Notes under the pieces: generated by a model
What the model saw: the letters and a program-made list of their open reading frames with translations, nothing else
Databases searched by the model: none
What the model was told of the DNA's origin: nothing
In this document: in pieces, positions 10,605 to 23,438 of the stretch
How the letters are laid out: every line of letters begins with the position of its first letter
Position numbering within the stretch: position 1 is the stretch's first letter
Assembly (NCBI GenBank): GCA_038277395.1
Contig: CM076193.1
Coordinates: forward strand, 88,737,583 to 88,801,582
Direction of reading: 5' to 3'
Length of the DNA stretch: 64,000 nt
Source of the DNA: Dryocosmus kuriphilus
Taxonomy: Eukaryota > Arthropoda > Insecta > Hymenoptera > Cynipidae
Program-made: the position numbers and the translations under genes

Positions 10605-11660
10605 ATGCCAGCTTCGCGGGCACATTCTCATCGCGCGCTGCGCACTCGACATTTGACTAGCGTTTCGCGCTCGATACGTTATTTACGACACTCGCGCTTC
10701 GCGCTCGATAGGTTATTTACCTCGCGCTACGCTCTCGGTGTTTATGGATCGTATAAACCTTTAAATTAAAAATTACAAAAGAAATTAATTTACTTAATGC
10801 TCTATCGCCCTTAAGGAATACATTCTCATCATGACAATCGTGCTTCGCGCTCGATAATTACATTTTTTTTAAACACACTGTAGATTGGTACAGTTTTTAT
10901 GTGACTTTCCAAATTTTCACAATGCAGGATTTCGATTCTTAAAAGTAAAACGATGAGTCTTATTAATAAATTTTGTAGCTCTTTCCAAGGTGAACAATTC
11001 TGCTTGTTAATATTTTCTCATCATATCTTGCATAGTTTTGCTGAAAAGTGGTTTTCTTTATATTTCATAACATATTTCACGAATAACTCAAAAACTACGC
11101 GTATGCTCAAAAAAATGACAGGGAGCAAATTTGTAGATCTTTTTGAGGTTAACAACTTTGTTTATTATCATTTTTTTCGTATCTTGTATAGTTTGGCGGG
11201 AAATTTTAATTTTTAATAACGTTTACTCGATTAAAACAAAAACCGTCCTTTTTATCAAAAAATGGTTAAAACAAAATTTGTAGATTTTTTTGAGATGAAC
11301 AATTTTACTCTACACTGTTTTTTTGTATCTCGCATAGTTTAGCCGGAAAATCCATTTTTTGATTTTGTGAAAACCGTTTTTGATGGATAAAACCATAACC
11401 GTTGGTCAAAAAACGCTCGTTAACGAACTAGTCCTTCCTTTTTACATCTTAAAATAGTGTGCTAAAGCACAATCTAATCCTACGAGTCCTTCAAAAGTTA
11501 TCGCGACCACAGACAACGACAACAACAGACAGACATCGTCTTAAAAACCGTTTTTTCTGACTCAGGGGGTCTCAAAACGTGGAGATTTGATGAAAACTGG
11601 GGGGGGGGGGGGGGGGGGGGGTTAAATTTTACATAAATCTAATACCTTCTCTGATGAGTA
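10605..11660 (+). repeat. Unclassified palindrome-rich repeat, copy C
   Basis: Same module order as copy A. The trinucleotide array is short (ACAACGACAACAACAGACAG, about 11,513-11,532). A run of about 22 G (about 11,600-11,622) sits between the GTGGAGATTTGATG block and the terminal CTAATACCTTCTCTGATGAG block. Confidence 0.75.
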
Positions 11661-12710
11661 TGTTAAAAAAAATCTGCCCGCCTCGCGGGCACATTCTCAT
11701 CGCGCGCTTCGCGCGAAGTATGAGCGCGCTTAGGGCGCGCGTCTGTTGGCACTCGCGCTTCGCGCTCGATAGATTATTCACCTCGCGCTACGCGCTCGGT
11801 GTTTATGAATCGTATAAACCTTTAAATTAAAAATTCCAAAAGAAATTATTTTACTTAAGGCTCTATCGCCCTTAAGGAATACATTCTCATCATGACACTC
11901 GCGTTTCGCGCTCGATAATTACATTTTTTTTAAAACACATTGTAGATTCGTAAAGTTTTTATGTGATTTTCCAAATTTTCACAATGCAAGATTTCGATTC
12001 TTAAAAGTAAAACGATGAATCTTATTATAAAATATTGTAGCTCTTTCCAAGGTGAACAATTACTGCTTATTAATATTTTTTCTCATATCATGCACAGTTT
12101 TGCTGAAAAGTGGTTTTCTTTATATTTCATAACATATTTCACGAATAACTCAAAAACTACACGTCTGATCATAAAAATGATAGAGAGCAAATTTGTAGAC
12201 CTTTTTGAGACGAACAACTTTGTTTATTATTATTTTTCCGTATCTTCCATAGTTTGGCGGGAAATTTGAAATTTTTCATTTTTAATAACGTTTTATCAAT
12301 TAAAACAAAAAACGTGCATTTTATCAAAAAATGGTTGCAACAAAATTTGTAGATCGTTTTCAATTGAACATCTCTGTTCTTTGCCACTTTTTTGTAACTT
12401 GAATATTTTGGCGGGAAACCAGAGTTTTTTAATTTTAATAGCGTTTTCTTGATTAAATCAAAAACCGTTCATTTTATCGAAAAACGGTTAAGACAAAATT
12501 TGTACATTTTTTTAAGATGAACAATTTTTTACTTTCTTACATTTTTTTTTGCTTTGTTTTGCGAAAACCGTTTTTGATGGATAAAACCATAACCGTTGGT
12601 CAAAAACCGCTGGTTAACGAACTCGTCCTTTCTTTTTACCCTTTAAAGAAGTGTACCAAAGCGCACTCCAATCCGATTAGTCCTTCGAAAGTTATCGTGG
12701 GAACAGACTC

Positions 12711-12747
<37 letters not shown>

Positions 12748-12885
12748 ACAACAACAGACAGACAGACACCGTCGTTAAAACCGTTTTTTCGGATTCAGGA
12801 GGTCTCAAAACGTGGAGATTTCATGAAATCCGCGAAAGTCAAATTTTGCATAAATCTAATACCTTCTCTGATGAGAATGTAAAAA
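11661..12885 (+). repeat. Unclassified palindrome-rich repeat, copy D
   Basis: Directly follows copy C head to tail. It starts AAATCTGCCCGCCTCGCGGG and has palindromes to about 11,800, then several AT-rich units of about 120 bp. A pure GAC array lies at about 12,711-12,747, and the terminal GATGAGAATGTAAAAAA at 12,869-12,885. Confidence 0.75.
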
Positions 12886-13200
12886 ACGCATGCCGGTACA
12901 ACCTTAAGGACGGCCCCTATGAAATTAAAACCATTTTCTCCTACCTCCCTAAGATCGATATGTTGCATCAATGTTGCCTCACTATCGCCGGCGTTGTACG
13001 AAATATAGGCGCAAAACTGAGGCAATATTCGGTGCTAATAGGGATAATATCTCTATGTACCCTTTTTTGATTTTTATATTACACTTTTAAGGAGATAAAG
13101 GAGTGTTAGTATTGCCGCACGCATAGCGCGCGCATGTCGTTCTACTTTCTTTAAAATACGAATGCAACAACTGCGCACAATTAGGTGCTTCTCTTCAAAA
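12886..13200. other. Dispersed repeat fragments, no gene
   Basis: A MITE end (GGTACAACCTTAAGGACGGC) is followed by a segment ending TATTCGGTGCTAATAGGG that is inversely related to about 8,640-8,740. No convincing reading frame. Confidence 0.5.
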
Positions 13201-13590
13201 AAAGTTACACCGTAAAAAATTCTATGTAAAATTCCCCTAGGAATTATTGGACACAAAAGACCAATCAATTCTAGGTAAAATTACATTTCTTTTGTAAAAT
13301 ATTGCAGAAAAATTTCGCGCATGCGAATCTATAAATATCATAAGGATATGCAAGTTTATGTATCAAAGAAATTGACTTTCATGTAATTTCTAACAAAATT
13401 TGTGGAAAAAATCGCCGTCTCAACCACCGCATGGTCATGTGACGTCTTTTTGTTGAAAATAATTACAATCTGCTTTTCTCCACACTACCATTACAATGTA
13501 ATTTTTCCCTAGGAATGAGTGATCTTTTGGGTCCAATCATTCCTAATAAAATTTTTCAATTTTTACTGTAAAATTTCAGGTGTCTTGTGA
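13201..13590. mobile_element. Palindromic MITE
   Basis: The arm at about 13,205-13,290 (AGGAATTATTGGACACAAAA) is inverted at about 13,495-13,580 (TTTTGGGTCCAATCATTCCT), with about 200 bp between. Non-coding. Confidence 0.6.
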
Positions 13591-14965
13591 AATTCCTTTA
13601 CAAATCGACAAAAATTTATACGAAATCTGTAAACTTCTCGCGACTGTAATAGGAAAAAGATTCCAAGCCGGAAAGGAAACTTACTTCATGTTCTTTAGTG
13701 TTGTTTAATTAATTGCACAAAGAAGGTGTTGATTGATCAAAATCTATTTTTAAAAATTCTTTAAAACTCAAAATGAATTTCTAGCAGCAATGACAAGTCA
13801 AAATGTAAAGGTAACTTTTTCAGAAGTTTATTCCAATGTTTTATTTTATCATTTTTACCAATTTTAATTCAATCCATAAATTAAATTTGAAACTTTTAAT
13901 TTATAATTCTGTAATTTCAAGTACAATTAAAAATTATTCAATTACACGCTTTCGATCAATATGTTCAATGTTAATTTTCACTCGGCTTCATAACACTTAA
14001 TAATTCAAATTTGGAAAAACCTATATCCTAATTTGTATTAAATACTTTATATTAAAAAACTGCATTTCAACAGTTATGTTACACATAATAAGCATGTCAG
14101 TAAAAATTTAGATGACCCTTTTTGCAAGATGCCTTAGGCTTGAGAAATAAAAAAAAAAAACATTCCCTACAATTACATCATTTTGAAAAAACTGTTCAGA
14201 TCACGATATTCTCCTTCCCCTTGCATTCACTTCTAATCACTCCTTCCATATTTACAAAATTGGCGCAAAACTATATTTCCAAAAGCGAAAAAATGTTTTA
14301 AAAATTACAAAAATCATTCAAAACAAAAAAATCTGCGGAAGTCAGTTTTCACATAAATCTAATACCTTTTCACTGAGATGATAATGTAAAAAAGCTCTTA
14401 AATTGTGAAGAATTAACCGGAGTATAACTTAACCAGAACTCGAGAATTGATAGCGAAACCTCGCACAGGCTGCAGCCATTTTCTCTTCCCAATTTCCCCG
14501 AAAAACAAGACGCGAATAAACTATTATGTTCCAAATGAAAATTAAAAACTTTCCATCGACACACGGCCAACCTAGAACATCGTAGATGCTGTCTACAGTA
14601 AACAACTCATTTCGTTCCGCGACGCTCGCGAGTTTTACCGCTGGACCTAACCTCAAAATCAGTCGGTCGATACCGACGCCTCAACGTACACGATTCTCAA
14701 CGAAAAAGAAGATCCAGCAAATATTGTAATATTTTTCGAGCTTAGAAACACTTTTGGAAATAATCGTTAAATATCAAAGAATAATCTTATACAGTCCATA
14801 ATTATTGCATTGCGAGACTTAACACTCTAGGAGAAAAGATTGTGGAAAACGGTAGATTCTTCAAATTGGGATCACCAGGAATTAAAATTCAAACGCTTTT
14901 CGAGTTTATGAAGTATTTTTTTAAAATGAAAAATATAAAAACGGAAATTAGGTGTTAGGACTTAC
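13591..14965. other. Probable first intron of the minus-strand host gene
   Basis: AT-rich DNA downstream (minus strand) of the splice donor at 14,965. It contains a 63-bp fragment of the palindrome-rich repeat's terminal block at about 14,335-14,397. I see no further exon of the host gene here or anywhere to position 1. Confidence 0.5.
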
Positions 14966-15057
14966 CCTCGGGTTTCGTGGAAATGGTGGAGATCCTTGAG
15001 GAAGCTTTCTCGCTCACGCTCGTAGGTGATGGGGTCCTTGTTGAGGAACTTGGCCAT
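14966..15057 (-). CDS. First coding exon of an ARID2/Bap170-like subunit of a SWI/SNF (PBAP) complex
   Basis: On the minus strand, an ATG in strong context (AACATGG) at 15,057 opens 30 codons plus two bases and ends at a consensus donor (GG then GTAAGT, 14,965 downward). The product starts MAKFLNKDPITYERER and ends with FLKDLHHFHETR. The F-x-K-D-L-x-x-F-H-x-x-R-G pattern is the first helix of an ARID DNA-binding domain. Its position at the extreme N-terminus fits ARID2/Bap170, the ARID subunit that defines PBAP-type chromatin remodellers. A second in-frame ATG at 15,129 would add 24 Pro-rich residues but has a weak context, and an in-frame TAA lies directly before it, so the coding start cannot be farther upstream. 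The next exon is not in the window. The family assignment rests on this short segment. Confidence 0.7.
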
Positions 15058-15955
15058 GTTCCCAGGCCAGGGTGGGACTTGCAGGTCACTCGGCGGGATT
15101 AGAGGCCGAGGTGGCGCATGGGGTCGCATTTAGGTGGTGACGAGACCGCTAAGTGCGGACTGTGACAAGGGGTCGACTGGAGGTTAAGGGCCGCCGACAT
15201 CGAGTCGCCTCCTAGAGTTTTCGGATCCGGAATCCAGTGCGAGACGAGGCGAGTTTTCAGAAGTTTTCCGGGCCCACGCGATCACGAAAACGAAGGTTGA
15301 GTACGTTGCGGGGAGGGGGGTGGGGAAGAAAAATGAGTGGCGAGGAAACGAGCGAGTCGAGAACGCTCGTCGCTCGCAGTGGTAGACGGGGTTGAGGGTC
15401 GGAGCACGATCGATTCACCTGTCACTTGTCAGCGAGACTCACGCAGGAAGGAGACCACGCGCTTCGATCTATCCGGAGTCTAGTCAGTATTCGGTTGCAA
15501 CGCGGCGAGATTCACGCGAACTGCCTTGAGAAGTAAACGAGAGGCGGTCAACTTTCGAGCTGGCAACGATCGCGTTGTCGAGAACCGAACGCTTGACGTG
15601 AGACCTTACATCAAAATGGCGGCGAGCGCGGTCTGGCACCCATTGGGCGAAGCGGTAGCAGTCAGCATTCGGCAATTGCGTGTGGCCGTGCACTCTCTGT
15701 ACTGTACTCTATCGGGACGCGACAGCTTCCGCCGGACGACGTCGTGGCGCGCGTGAATTGCTTCAAGCGAGCACGCTCCAGATCGCACGGGCCGGGCACG
15801 AAAATAAAGACACACGCGATCACAGCGTTTTCCGAGGTCGTGGTTGGAATTGGAAAAGCGCGTTTTTTTCAGTTAGATGAGAGAGGAAAGCGACAATTTT
15901 TTAGAGGGAGACAGAGGCTGTGGGCGCGCTTGGTGTGACGTGTGGCGCGATCTAG
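15058..15955 (-). promoter_or_regulatory. GC-rich promoter and 5' UTR region of the ARID2/Bap170-like gene
   Basis: An abrupt GC- and CpG-rich island in otherwise AT-rich DNA directly upstream of the exon. There is no TATA box at a sensible place. CAAAATGGCGGCGAG at about 15,613-15,627 contains an AAnATGGCGGC-type YY1/Pho site. The transcription start is not visible. Short open frames on both strands look like composition effects. Confidence 0.6.
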
Positions 15956-16036
15956 CGGCAAAGTTGGAGGGGAATTAACTGTCGGTATGGAAGGAATGTT
16001 TTCAAGTTTAAGGCGCAAAATTAAAATTATAATATA

Positions 16037-16907
16037 CACTGCCGTGCAAAAGTTTTTGGACACTCAATAATTAAAACTTACAATTCAAAAATCCGTTATT
16101 ATATTATTAAAATGAACATTTCTTCCTCCAAATAGCACGTAAGGTAATGAAATTCTGCGTCTACTTAGCCCAAATTGAAGGCAAAATGTCAATCTTATAA
16201 AAAGATATTGCGAAAAAATGTCAAATTTTGATGATTCCCGAAGATTGGAATAACTCTGAAAATAATTAACATTGTTTAAAGTTCTTGGGCTCATTTTAAA
16301 AGTAAATCTCCGTAATATTCTTGTAATTTGTTTGGATATTTTTAGAATTTTTCTCTAAATTCTACCCTAGGTTCAAACTTGTTGCAAAAAATTCGACAAA
16401 TTTCAAAAATGTGTAAATACTAAAAAAAATCATCATTTCTTAATCATTATATATCATATTTTAATCAATTTTAGTAATAATTATGCAAATATTATTGTTT
16501 TTATTTTTTTAATTAATGTTTGGAGTAAAACCACTATTTGAAATTTTTCGGCTTTATTGCATCAAGGTTGAACCTAGGGTAGAATTTAGGGAAAAATTCT
16601 AAAAATATCCAAACAAATTACAAGAATATTATGGAGATTTACTTTTTAAGTGAGCCCAAGAACTTTAAAAAATGTTAATTATTTTCAGAGTTATTCCAAT
16701 TTTCCGGAATCATGAAAATTTTACGTTTTTTTGCAATACATTTTTATAAGATTGACATTCTGCCCTCAACTTGGGCTTAGTAGACGCAGAATTTCATTAC
16801 TTTCGTGCTATTTGGAGGAAGAAATGTTCATTTTAATAATATAACAAGGGAATTTTTGAATTTTAAGTTTTAATTATCGAGTGTCCAAAAACTTTTGCAC
16901 GACAGTG
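16037..16907. mobile_element. Palindromic Tc1/mariner-type MITE, TA-flanked
   Basis: 871 bp. It starts CACTGCCGTGCAAAAGTTTT and ends with the inverse AACTTTTGCACGACAGTG. TA target duplications are at 16,035-16,036 and 16,908-16,909. The arms are inverted copies over most of their length; both carry CTACCCTAGGTTC or its complement near the centre. No transposase. Confidence 0.85.
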
Positions 16908-16909
16908 TA

Positions 16910-18546
16910 TGTGGAACTTTCCACTTTTCAAAAAAAAAAAAAAAAAAAAATGATACACTTTTGTAGGCACACCACTGAGAATTTTACTATATTAGCTAAA
17001 GGTGCTTTTTGATGATATTCTGTAATTGGACAGACGAAAGCTACTGTTTTCAAATAGAAATTAATTATTAAAAGATATTTAATTATGTTAATGAAAACGA
17101 TCTATCGGATTTTTTGTTTTCTCTTTGTTTCCCCCTTTGCAGGATTGATTTACTTGTATGCACAGGAATTCATCATTGGAAAAAGCTAACCTGTAGGCTG
17201 ATCATTGTAATTATTCGAATTTGCAACCAAGAATATGACCTTTTTCTTCTGTGACGTCACTCGAGATTAGTGAATTAGCAACTTCACATCGAATAAATTT
17301 AAAAATTTTGTTAATTTACGGTCGGTTTCATAACGGTCAACCGTTTTGAAAAATATATTAGCTATAAATTATTAATTAAATGTTTGTTCGGTAAGCACAG
17401 TCACAGTAGGCTGCATAAGAACCACGGAATGTTATTTATATAACCTTTGCGAACAATTTAAATTAGATTTCAGGGAGTATCATGGGCATAAAAGTCGTTT
17501 TTTAATTTTGTATACCGACTATTTATTTTTTTGAAACAAATACGCACAATAGTTTATAGGTTATTTGAGGTTTCAAACTTAAAATGTTCATAATTGATTC
17601 TTTCTCAAAATTTGACGCAAATGCAGTTTTAAAAAAATTGCCATTGTTATCAATCAGTGTGACGAACCAAGTACCAAAAAAATATTTCAGTTATTTCCCG
17701 GTTTTTTAAGGTTTTCAATCATTTTCCTCTCTGATAGAAATTTTAAATTCAATCCCTTAAAGCTGAACAGTTTTAAGGGGTGGAACCATAGATATTTTAG
17801 GTGATTGAAATATGAATTCGAAATAATTACCAATTTTTTTCTTGTATAATTTTCAAGCCAAAATTATACTTTGTGTAAAAAAAAATACAAACATTTTACC
17901 ATTTTTGATTTCTTTACGAAATAGAAATATCGTAAAATCCATTCAATATACTGCTTAAAACTTTTCGCAAAAGCGTATGAAGAAATTTTTGAACCTTTAA
18001 CTTTTTAACACGTACTGATAACTCTTGAAGTATACAATTTTTTCTTAGCAAAGCTTAACATCTTTGTACGAATTCTCATTGAATTTTTTGTTTAGTAAAT
18101 TTACGATCTGAAACATAATATTGAGTCAAAGAATTGTTTATTGCCTTCAAAGATTTGAAGTTAATATGAAAATGAATTTCGCTTTGTTTTCTACAACAAT
18201 TTGACAATCTTTGTTTCGCGACAAACCTGTATTTTTACTGCTTAAAAATGATTTCATAGCTAAAAATGTGAAAAAAATTTTAAGGAAAATTTTGTAGTGA
18301 AAATGTCTGCCAAGCAGAGGATTAAGAATGTTTGAACTAAGGAAAATCAATATTTCGATTGAAATTTCAGTTAAAGTACCTATTCAAAACTGAGTTGAAG
18401 AATAAAGCATTCAACTGGTAGAATTCTAAATTTAAAAACGTTAGAATTCAAAAAGTAGAACATTCCATATTGAAAAATTAATTTCAATACAATAATTGTA
18501 GAATTACAAATACAAAAATAATTTAAAACTATGCACTGAAAACGAA
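16910..18546. other. AT-rich region, no gene seen
   Basis: A 21-A tract lies at about 16,929-16,949. Otherwise simple AT-rich DNA, possibly intergenic, with no convincing frame or repeat. Confidence 0.5.
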
Positions 18547-18599
18547 ATCCCTAGCAGACCGCGTGAACGCAATGCTTACGCTACAGCCTAACCCTAAAG

Positions 18600-18990
18600 T
18601 AAATATAAAGTAATCTTAAAGTAACCTCGCAATATAATTAATAAATGCAACAAAATAAATATTTGAAATGCTTTAATTATAATTCTGCGTTAAAATTTAA
18701 GTTATAGAATGACGATGTAAATACAAAAATTTGATTTTTCAGCGGTAGAAGTAAAAAAACATTTTTAAGCATGCGCCTGGGATGCGGCAGCCGGGCACTC
18801 AATATTTCATGTCGGGCTGCGTATCCCAGAGGCATGCTTAAAAATGTTTTTAACTTCTACTACTGAAAAATCAACTTTTTACATTTACATCATTTTCTAA
18901 CGTTGATTTTAACGTAGAATTATAATTACAACAATTTAAATATTTCTTTTGTTGTTTTTATTAATTATATTGCGAGGTTACTTTAAGGAT
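18600..18990. repeat. Nested palindromic MITE
   Basis: Arms of about 165 bp (AAGTAACCTCGCAATATAAT near 18,620 and its inverse near 18,965-18,984) flank a GC-rich centre at about 18,770-18,835. AAAAACATTTTTAAGCATGC and its inverse border the centre. Confidence 0.75.
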
Positions 18991-19999
18991 GTTGGCAGAG
19001 GTGTCGAAAAATAGGTTAGAAAATGTGATGTCGCTAAAATTCGCATTGAATTCCATCTGTTTTCGTATTTACTACTAATGCATTTTAAACAGACACTTTG
19101 CAAAAATATTTCCTCAACCCTGAATGGGTTCACGGTTGTATGAGGCGGAGTGGGCCCCTTAGACAGTTTTCCGAGAAAAGTACAAATATCTGTGCTAAAA
19201 TACTATAATGTAAAAGTGTTGAAATGAGGGGAAGTAGAGAAAGAGTTCCAATGGTTAGAAGGAGAAAGCAATACCAGCGCAGTACTAAGAACCTGTAAAT
19301 GATTATCTTAGGGACTGGAGAGACACTGCAACTGCATTCGCGGCAAGGCAGCACTTTTTCTTTTCATCGAATTCCCCATTTTGTACAATACAACCATATT
19401 CCATGTGAAAAACATTAAAAGTATAAAAATAATTGTATGCAACAAGTGGGGTTATGACAGAATTTGATAGGTGACAGCGTTCGCCGCGCCATAACCACGG
19501 CTGTCAAAATGCTCCTGGTAAATGTCGCTACCCATAAGCTGCTGCCACCTGCAACGCGACGGCGGGAATTTCGAATTTGAGATACAATTGTATGGTGTTA
19601 ATGTCAACGTAATATTGTTATCTTGTGCAGAAATAATTTTAAAATTCCACTTTGAAGTATCGTTCAAGAATGAATGAAATTATTTGTCTTGTCATAAAGG
19701 TGGACATTACTTAATTCAAGAGTTGATCATATATGAGGCATTACTGTCAAAATTAATTATTAGGGACAATTTTTCTGCTGTTTAAAAGCTTCAAATTATG
19801 CGATGAAAATCTGTGGATTATGCGAAAAATTGCGATCAAAAATGAGAACTATAAGCTGAAAACAATCTATGCAGGCCTAAATATTACCTCTTTTTATCAT
19901 AAATACGGGTATTATTACATTTTTACGTTTATAAAATAGAAAAGAACAAGTTAACGATACTTCAAGAGGCAGACGGGCTAAAAAAATCACCCTGACACC

Positions 20000-21018
20000 G
20001 CACTATGTGCTATTTTGATAGGCATTGTATAAAAATCAAATATCTCGACTCAGAGTTGAGATAGAAAAATTACCCAGGAGTCAAATGAAAGCTGAGATAA
20101 TGTTGATATTGGGAAAAATATCATTGTAACGAATTTTTATGATCTGACCTTCAAATGACCTTGTCAAAGTTTGCGGAATCTGACATTTTTGTGAATTTTC
20201 CCCTTGTACATAGCCAAAAAAAAAAGATTTATTTTCTAATAAGTGAACTTTATATAATTTAACACGACAAATCCAAATCCGTTGACAAAATTTGTCTATC
20301 ATTTTTCTAATGGTCGAAACATGCTTCACAAAGTCGGTCGTCTTTGTACACTTTTTTATCAACATTATTAACTGCAGAAATTGTTTAAAATGTAAAAATA
20401 ATATATTAAACTGAAGGAAAGACTTCTCAAACTTGAGACGAATCGAAGCCTAGTGAAATACATTTTATTGAAAGAATGTAAAACGATGCACACACTTAAC
20501 TATGTATGTGTACGTTACTGTCTATTTATATTCCTGATATACATAGCTGTGAAAAAAATGTATTTCTTCTTTCATTACTTATATTGTACAGTATTTTTTA
20601 GGAATTCACTCTGGAAATAAAGCATAAGTTTCAGTTTAATATATTATTTTTACATTTTAAACAATTTCTGCAGTTAATAATGTTGAAAAAAGTATACAAA
20701 GACGGCCGACTTTGTGAAGCATGTTTCGACCATTAGAAAAATGATACAAAATGATACAAAGCTCATTTATCAGAAAATAAATTTTATTTTTTTTTGGCTA
20801 TGTACAAGGGTAAAAGTCATAAAAATTTCAGAATCCACAAACTTTATCAAGGTCATTTGAAGGTCAGATCATAAAAATTCGTTACAGTGATATTTTTTCC
20901 AGAAACTGCATTATCTCAGCTCTCATCTTACACCTGGGTCATTTTTCTATCTCAACTCTGAGTCGAGATATTTGATTTTTGTACGACGCCTATCAATATA
21001 GCACATAGTGCGCCGTCG
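20000..21018. mobile_element. Nested foldback element between the arms
   Basis: GCACTATGTGCTATTTTGAT at about 20,000 is inverted near 21,000-21,013. Arms of about 400 bp include CTCGACTCAGAGTTGAGATA and its inverse, and TTTGTGAAGCATGTTTCGAC on the inner right arm. The central loop is about 20,410-20,630. Non-coding. Confidence 0.75.
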
Positions 21019-21834
21019 ACGATCTCTTCCGCTTATGTGCGAAGTAAGTTTCCATTTTAGAATCGAAATTTTATGAGGATCACAAAATTGTAGATAGAAT
21101 TTTAATTTATTTTTCATGCATGAAAGTTGGGTCTGCTGATAACCAATGTACAACGGTTCTACAGAGGTGCCAAATTAGCTGCCTCTTTACAAATGCTTCA
21201 GTTCGCTTTGGAACTAATTTTCGCGCATATTTCTATGGTGAATTAAAATTTAATATTCAAAAAGTACCCAAAATTAAATTTCTTCTAAATTCAAGGTATT
21301 GAATAATAAGCTTTATTCAAAATTACATGAGTTCGAAATTGAAATGAAATCTAAATTATTGAAAGTAGAAATTTCGAACCAACACTTGCTATGTGTTCTA
21401 AGATTACTTTATTCTTTGAAACGTAAGTTTCATCTTTGATATTTGAAAAATATTGTTTGGTATCTTATCTTTAAAAACTGTCTTTCATTAACATTTGGAA
21501 AGTTTTCTATTAATTTTTTTATTTTATTCCTACGCACTATTTTGCCCATTATTTCGAATTTTTGGATTGGATTCAATTCGTCTGCTCATGCTTGTGGGGA
21601 GAGCAGCTCAGGGAACTTTTCGGTAATAATAAATGTTGAAAGAATTGTGAAATATTGTTTTTCTAAAGCGAAAATAGAGTGTTCAGTACTTACCTTATTT
21701 ATACGATTTTCCCTGATGCGTCTTCTCCGTCGCTGTACTTTACAAAATTATTTGTAACTGCGAGTTAGTATAGTCAATATAGGTGTTCCTATATTTTTTC
21801 AAAATAAATATTTTACTACCTAAAAACTGAAAAC
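21019..21834. other. AT-rich spacer between foldback arms
   Basis: No gene or convincing repeat seen. A 104-codon plus-strand frame at 21,443-21,757 lacks recognisable features. Confidence 0.4.
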
Positions 21835-22252
21835 TTGTTCGTTTCTATTTTATAAACGTAAAAATGTAATAATACCCGTATTTATGATAAAAAGAGGTAA
21901 TATTTAGGCTTGCATAGATTGTTTTCAGCTTATATTTCTCATTTTTTTATCGCATATTTTCGCATGATCCACAGATTTTCGTCGCATAATTTGAAAATTT
22001 TCAACAGCAGAAAAATTATTGTCTCTAATAATTAATTTTGACGGTAATTCCTCATATATGATGAACTCTTGAATTAAGCAATGTCCACCTTTATGACAAG
22101 ATAAATAATTGCATTCATTCTTGAACAATACTTCAAAGCGGCATTTTAAAATTATTTCTGCACAAGATACCAATATTACATTGACACTTACACCATACAA
22201 TTTTATTTCAAATTTGAAATTCCCGCCGTCACGTTGCAGGTGGCAGCAGCTT

Positions 22253-23438
22253 TTTTTTTGGTGGTTGGAGGAGGGGAAATTTTGCATAAGACACCCCAGT
22301 TCGGCTAGTGTCGGATTCTTACCGACTAAAACCCCTCCCCTTGGCGCTCAGACTAAGTCCATTTTACCTTTCCATTTATTTTCAACAGTTGAGATACTGC
22401 TATCTACAACTGTTGTGTTCTTCATTGCTGAGGGGCCGTCCCCGTTAGGGCCGTCCCCCATTCGCGATGAGTTAGATGAAAATCCCCCAGGGAGATCCTG
22501 ATTTATTTTATTTTCTGTGTTCGCCATATTGGGCCCCACATGAGAAGCTGGGGATTTAAAGGACTGCTCCCTGCAGAGCCCCGCTTACAGAGAGAGGGTC
22601 TGAATACTAAGGGATTCGACCTGGTATCCCTAAGTCTCCGTTTCGACACCTCCCTCAAACTCCGCCATACCCGTCTCAATTGAGGGGGCAAACCGGAGCA
22701 TTCAGGGATTTGGTAACCCTGGTGCCATTCAGCCCTCGACACGGCGATCACATCTTAGCTTGGGAGCATGAGGACTCGCGCCCTCGATATTCCAGGAGGC
22801 TTTGCCATTACCCCTGGAAGGATCGCTTCTTGGTCAGGATCCCGCAGCCCAGAAACCCCCAGTTCCCCAGAGCAGCCGTATCTAGCGATACAGTCCCTCT
22901 GGTTCACCTACCCTGGTGAAAGTTTCGGAATGGATTTGAGTCCGTTTGAATCTAAACGACTCCGAATGATTTCGAATGATTACGTATGAATGCGAAATCT
23001 GTTTCCGAAGCACGAAGTCAATCGGAATCGAAGGAAAATTCATTCCGAATGAGTCCGTTCGATTACGATCCATTCCTTTTGAGTCCGAATTATTCTCTCC
23101 AAGTTCATTCCGATTGATTCCGTGTAAGTCCGAAAAAACTTTTCATTCCACCGGACTCCGTCTGACTCCGTGAGACAAAGACATTCATTCCGAATGGCAT
23201 CGAATGATTCCGACTTTGAATCCGATTGGTTCCGAACATGTGTCAATCGAACTCATTCGGAGTCAAATGGACTGGGTCGGAGTAATTCGGAAACAGATTC
23301 CGCATTCACACGGAATCAAATGGATTCAAATTGGATTCCGTTTGGGTCCGAAACTTCCACCAGGGTACTTTAGGTCGCTCGTCCGATTGGACCCCTAAGC
23401 CTTCCCACCAACTACAAGGTCATGCGATCCCCAGGGAG
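22253..23438 (-). mobile_element. Retroposed segment with 14-bp target duplication
   Basis: GGTGGCAGCAGCTT is present at 22,239-22,252 and again at 23,439-23,452. The opposite foldback arm (about 19,540-19,555) has the site once, so 1,186 bp was inserted with a 14-bp duplication. A T run (22,251-22,259) follows the left duplication, the signature of a minus-strand poly(A) tail and of target-primed retroposition (LINE or SINE). No reverse transcriptase frame is recognisable, so it is probably a 5'-truncated or non-autonomous copy. It carries the MITE at 22,911-23,365. Confidence 0.7.
22911..23365. mobile_element. TA-flanked MITE rich in ATTCCGA repeats
   Basis: Starts CCCTGGTGAAAGTTTCGGA and ends as the inverse (TCCGAAACTTCCACCAGGG), with TA on both sides (22,909-22,910 and 23,366-23,367). 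The interior is a dense mixture of GATTCCGA/TCGGAATC-like words in both orientations. Confidence 0.75.

Noticed and set aside
15484..15938. Several short ORFs on both strands in the GC island
   Set aside because: No conserved motifs; open frames are expected in GC-rich promoter DNA.
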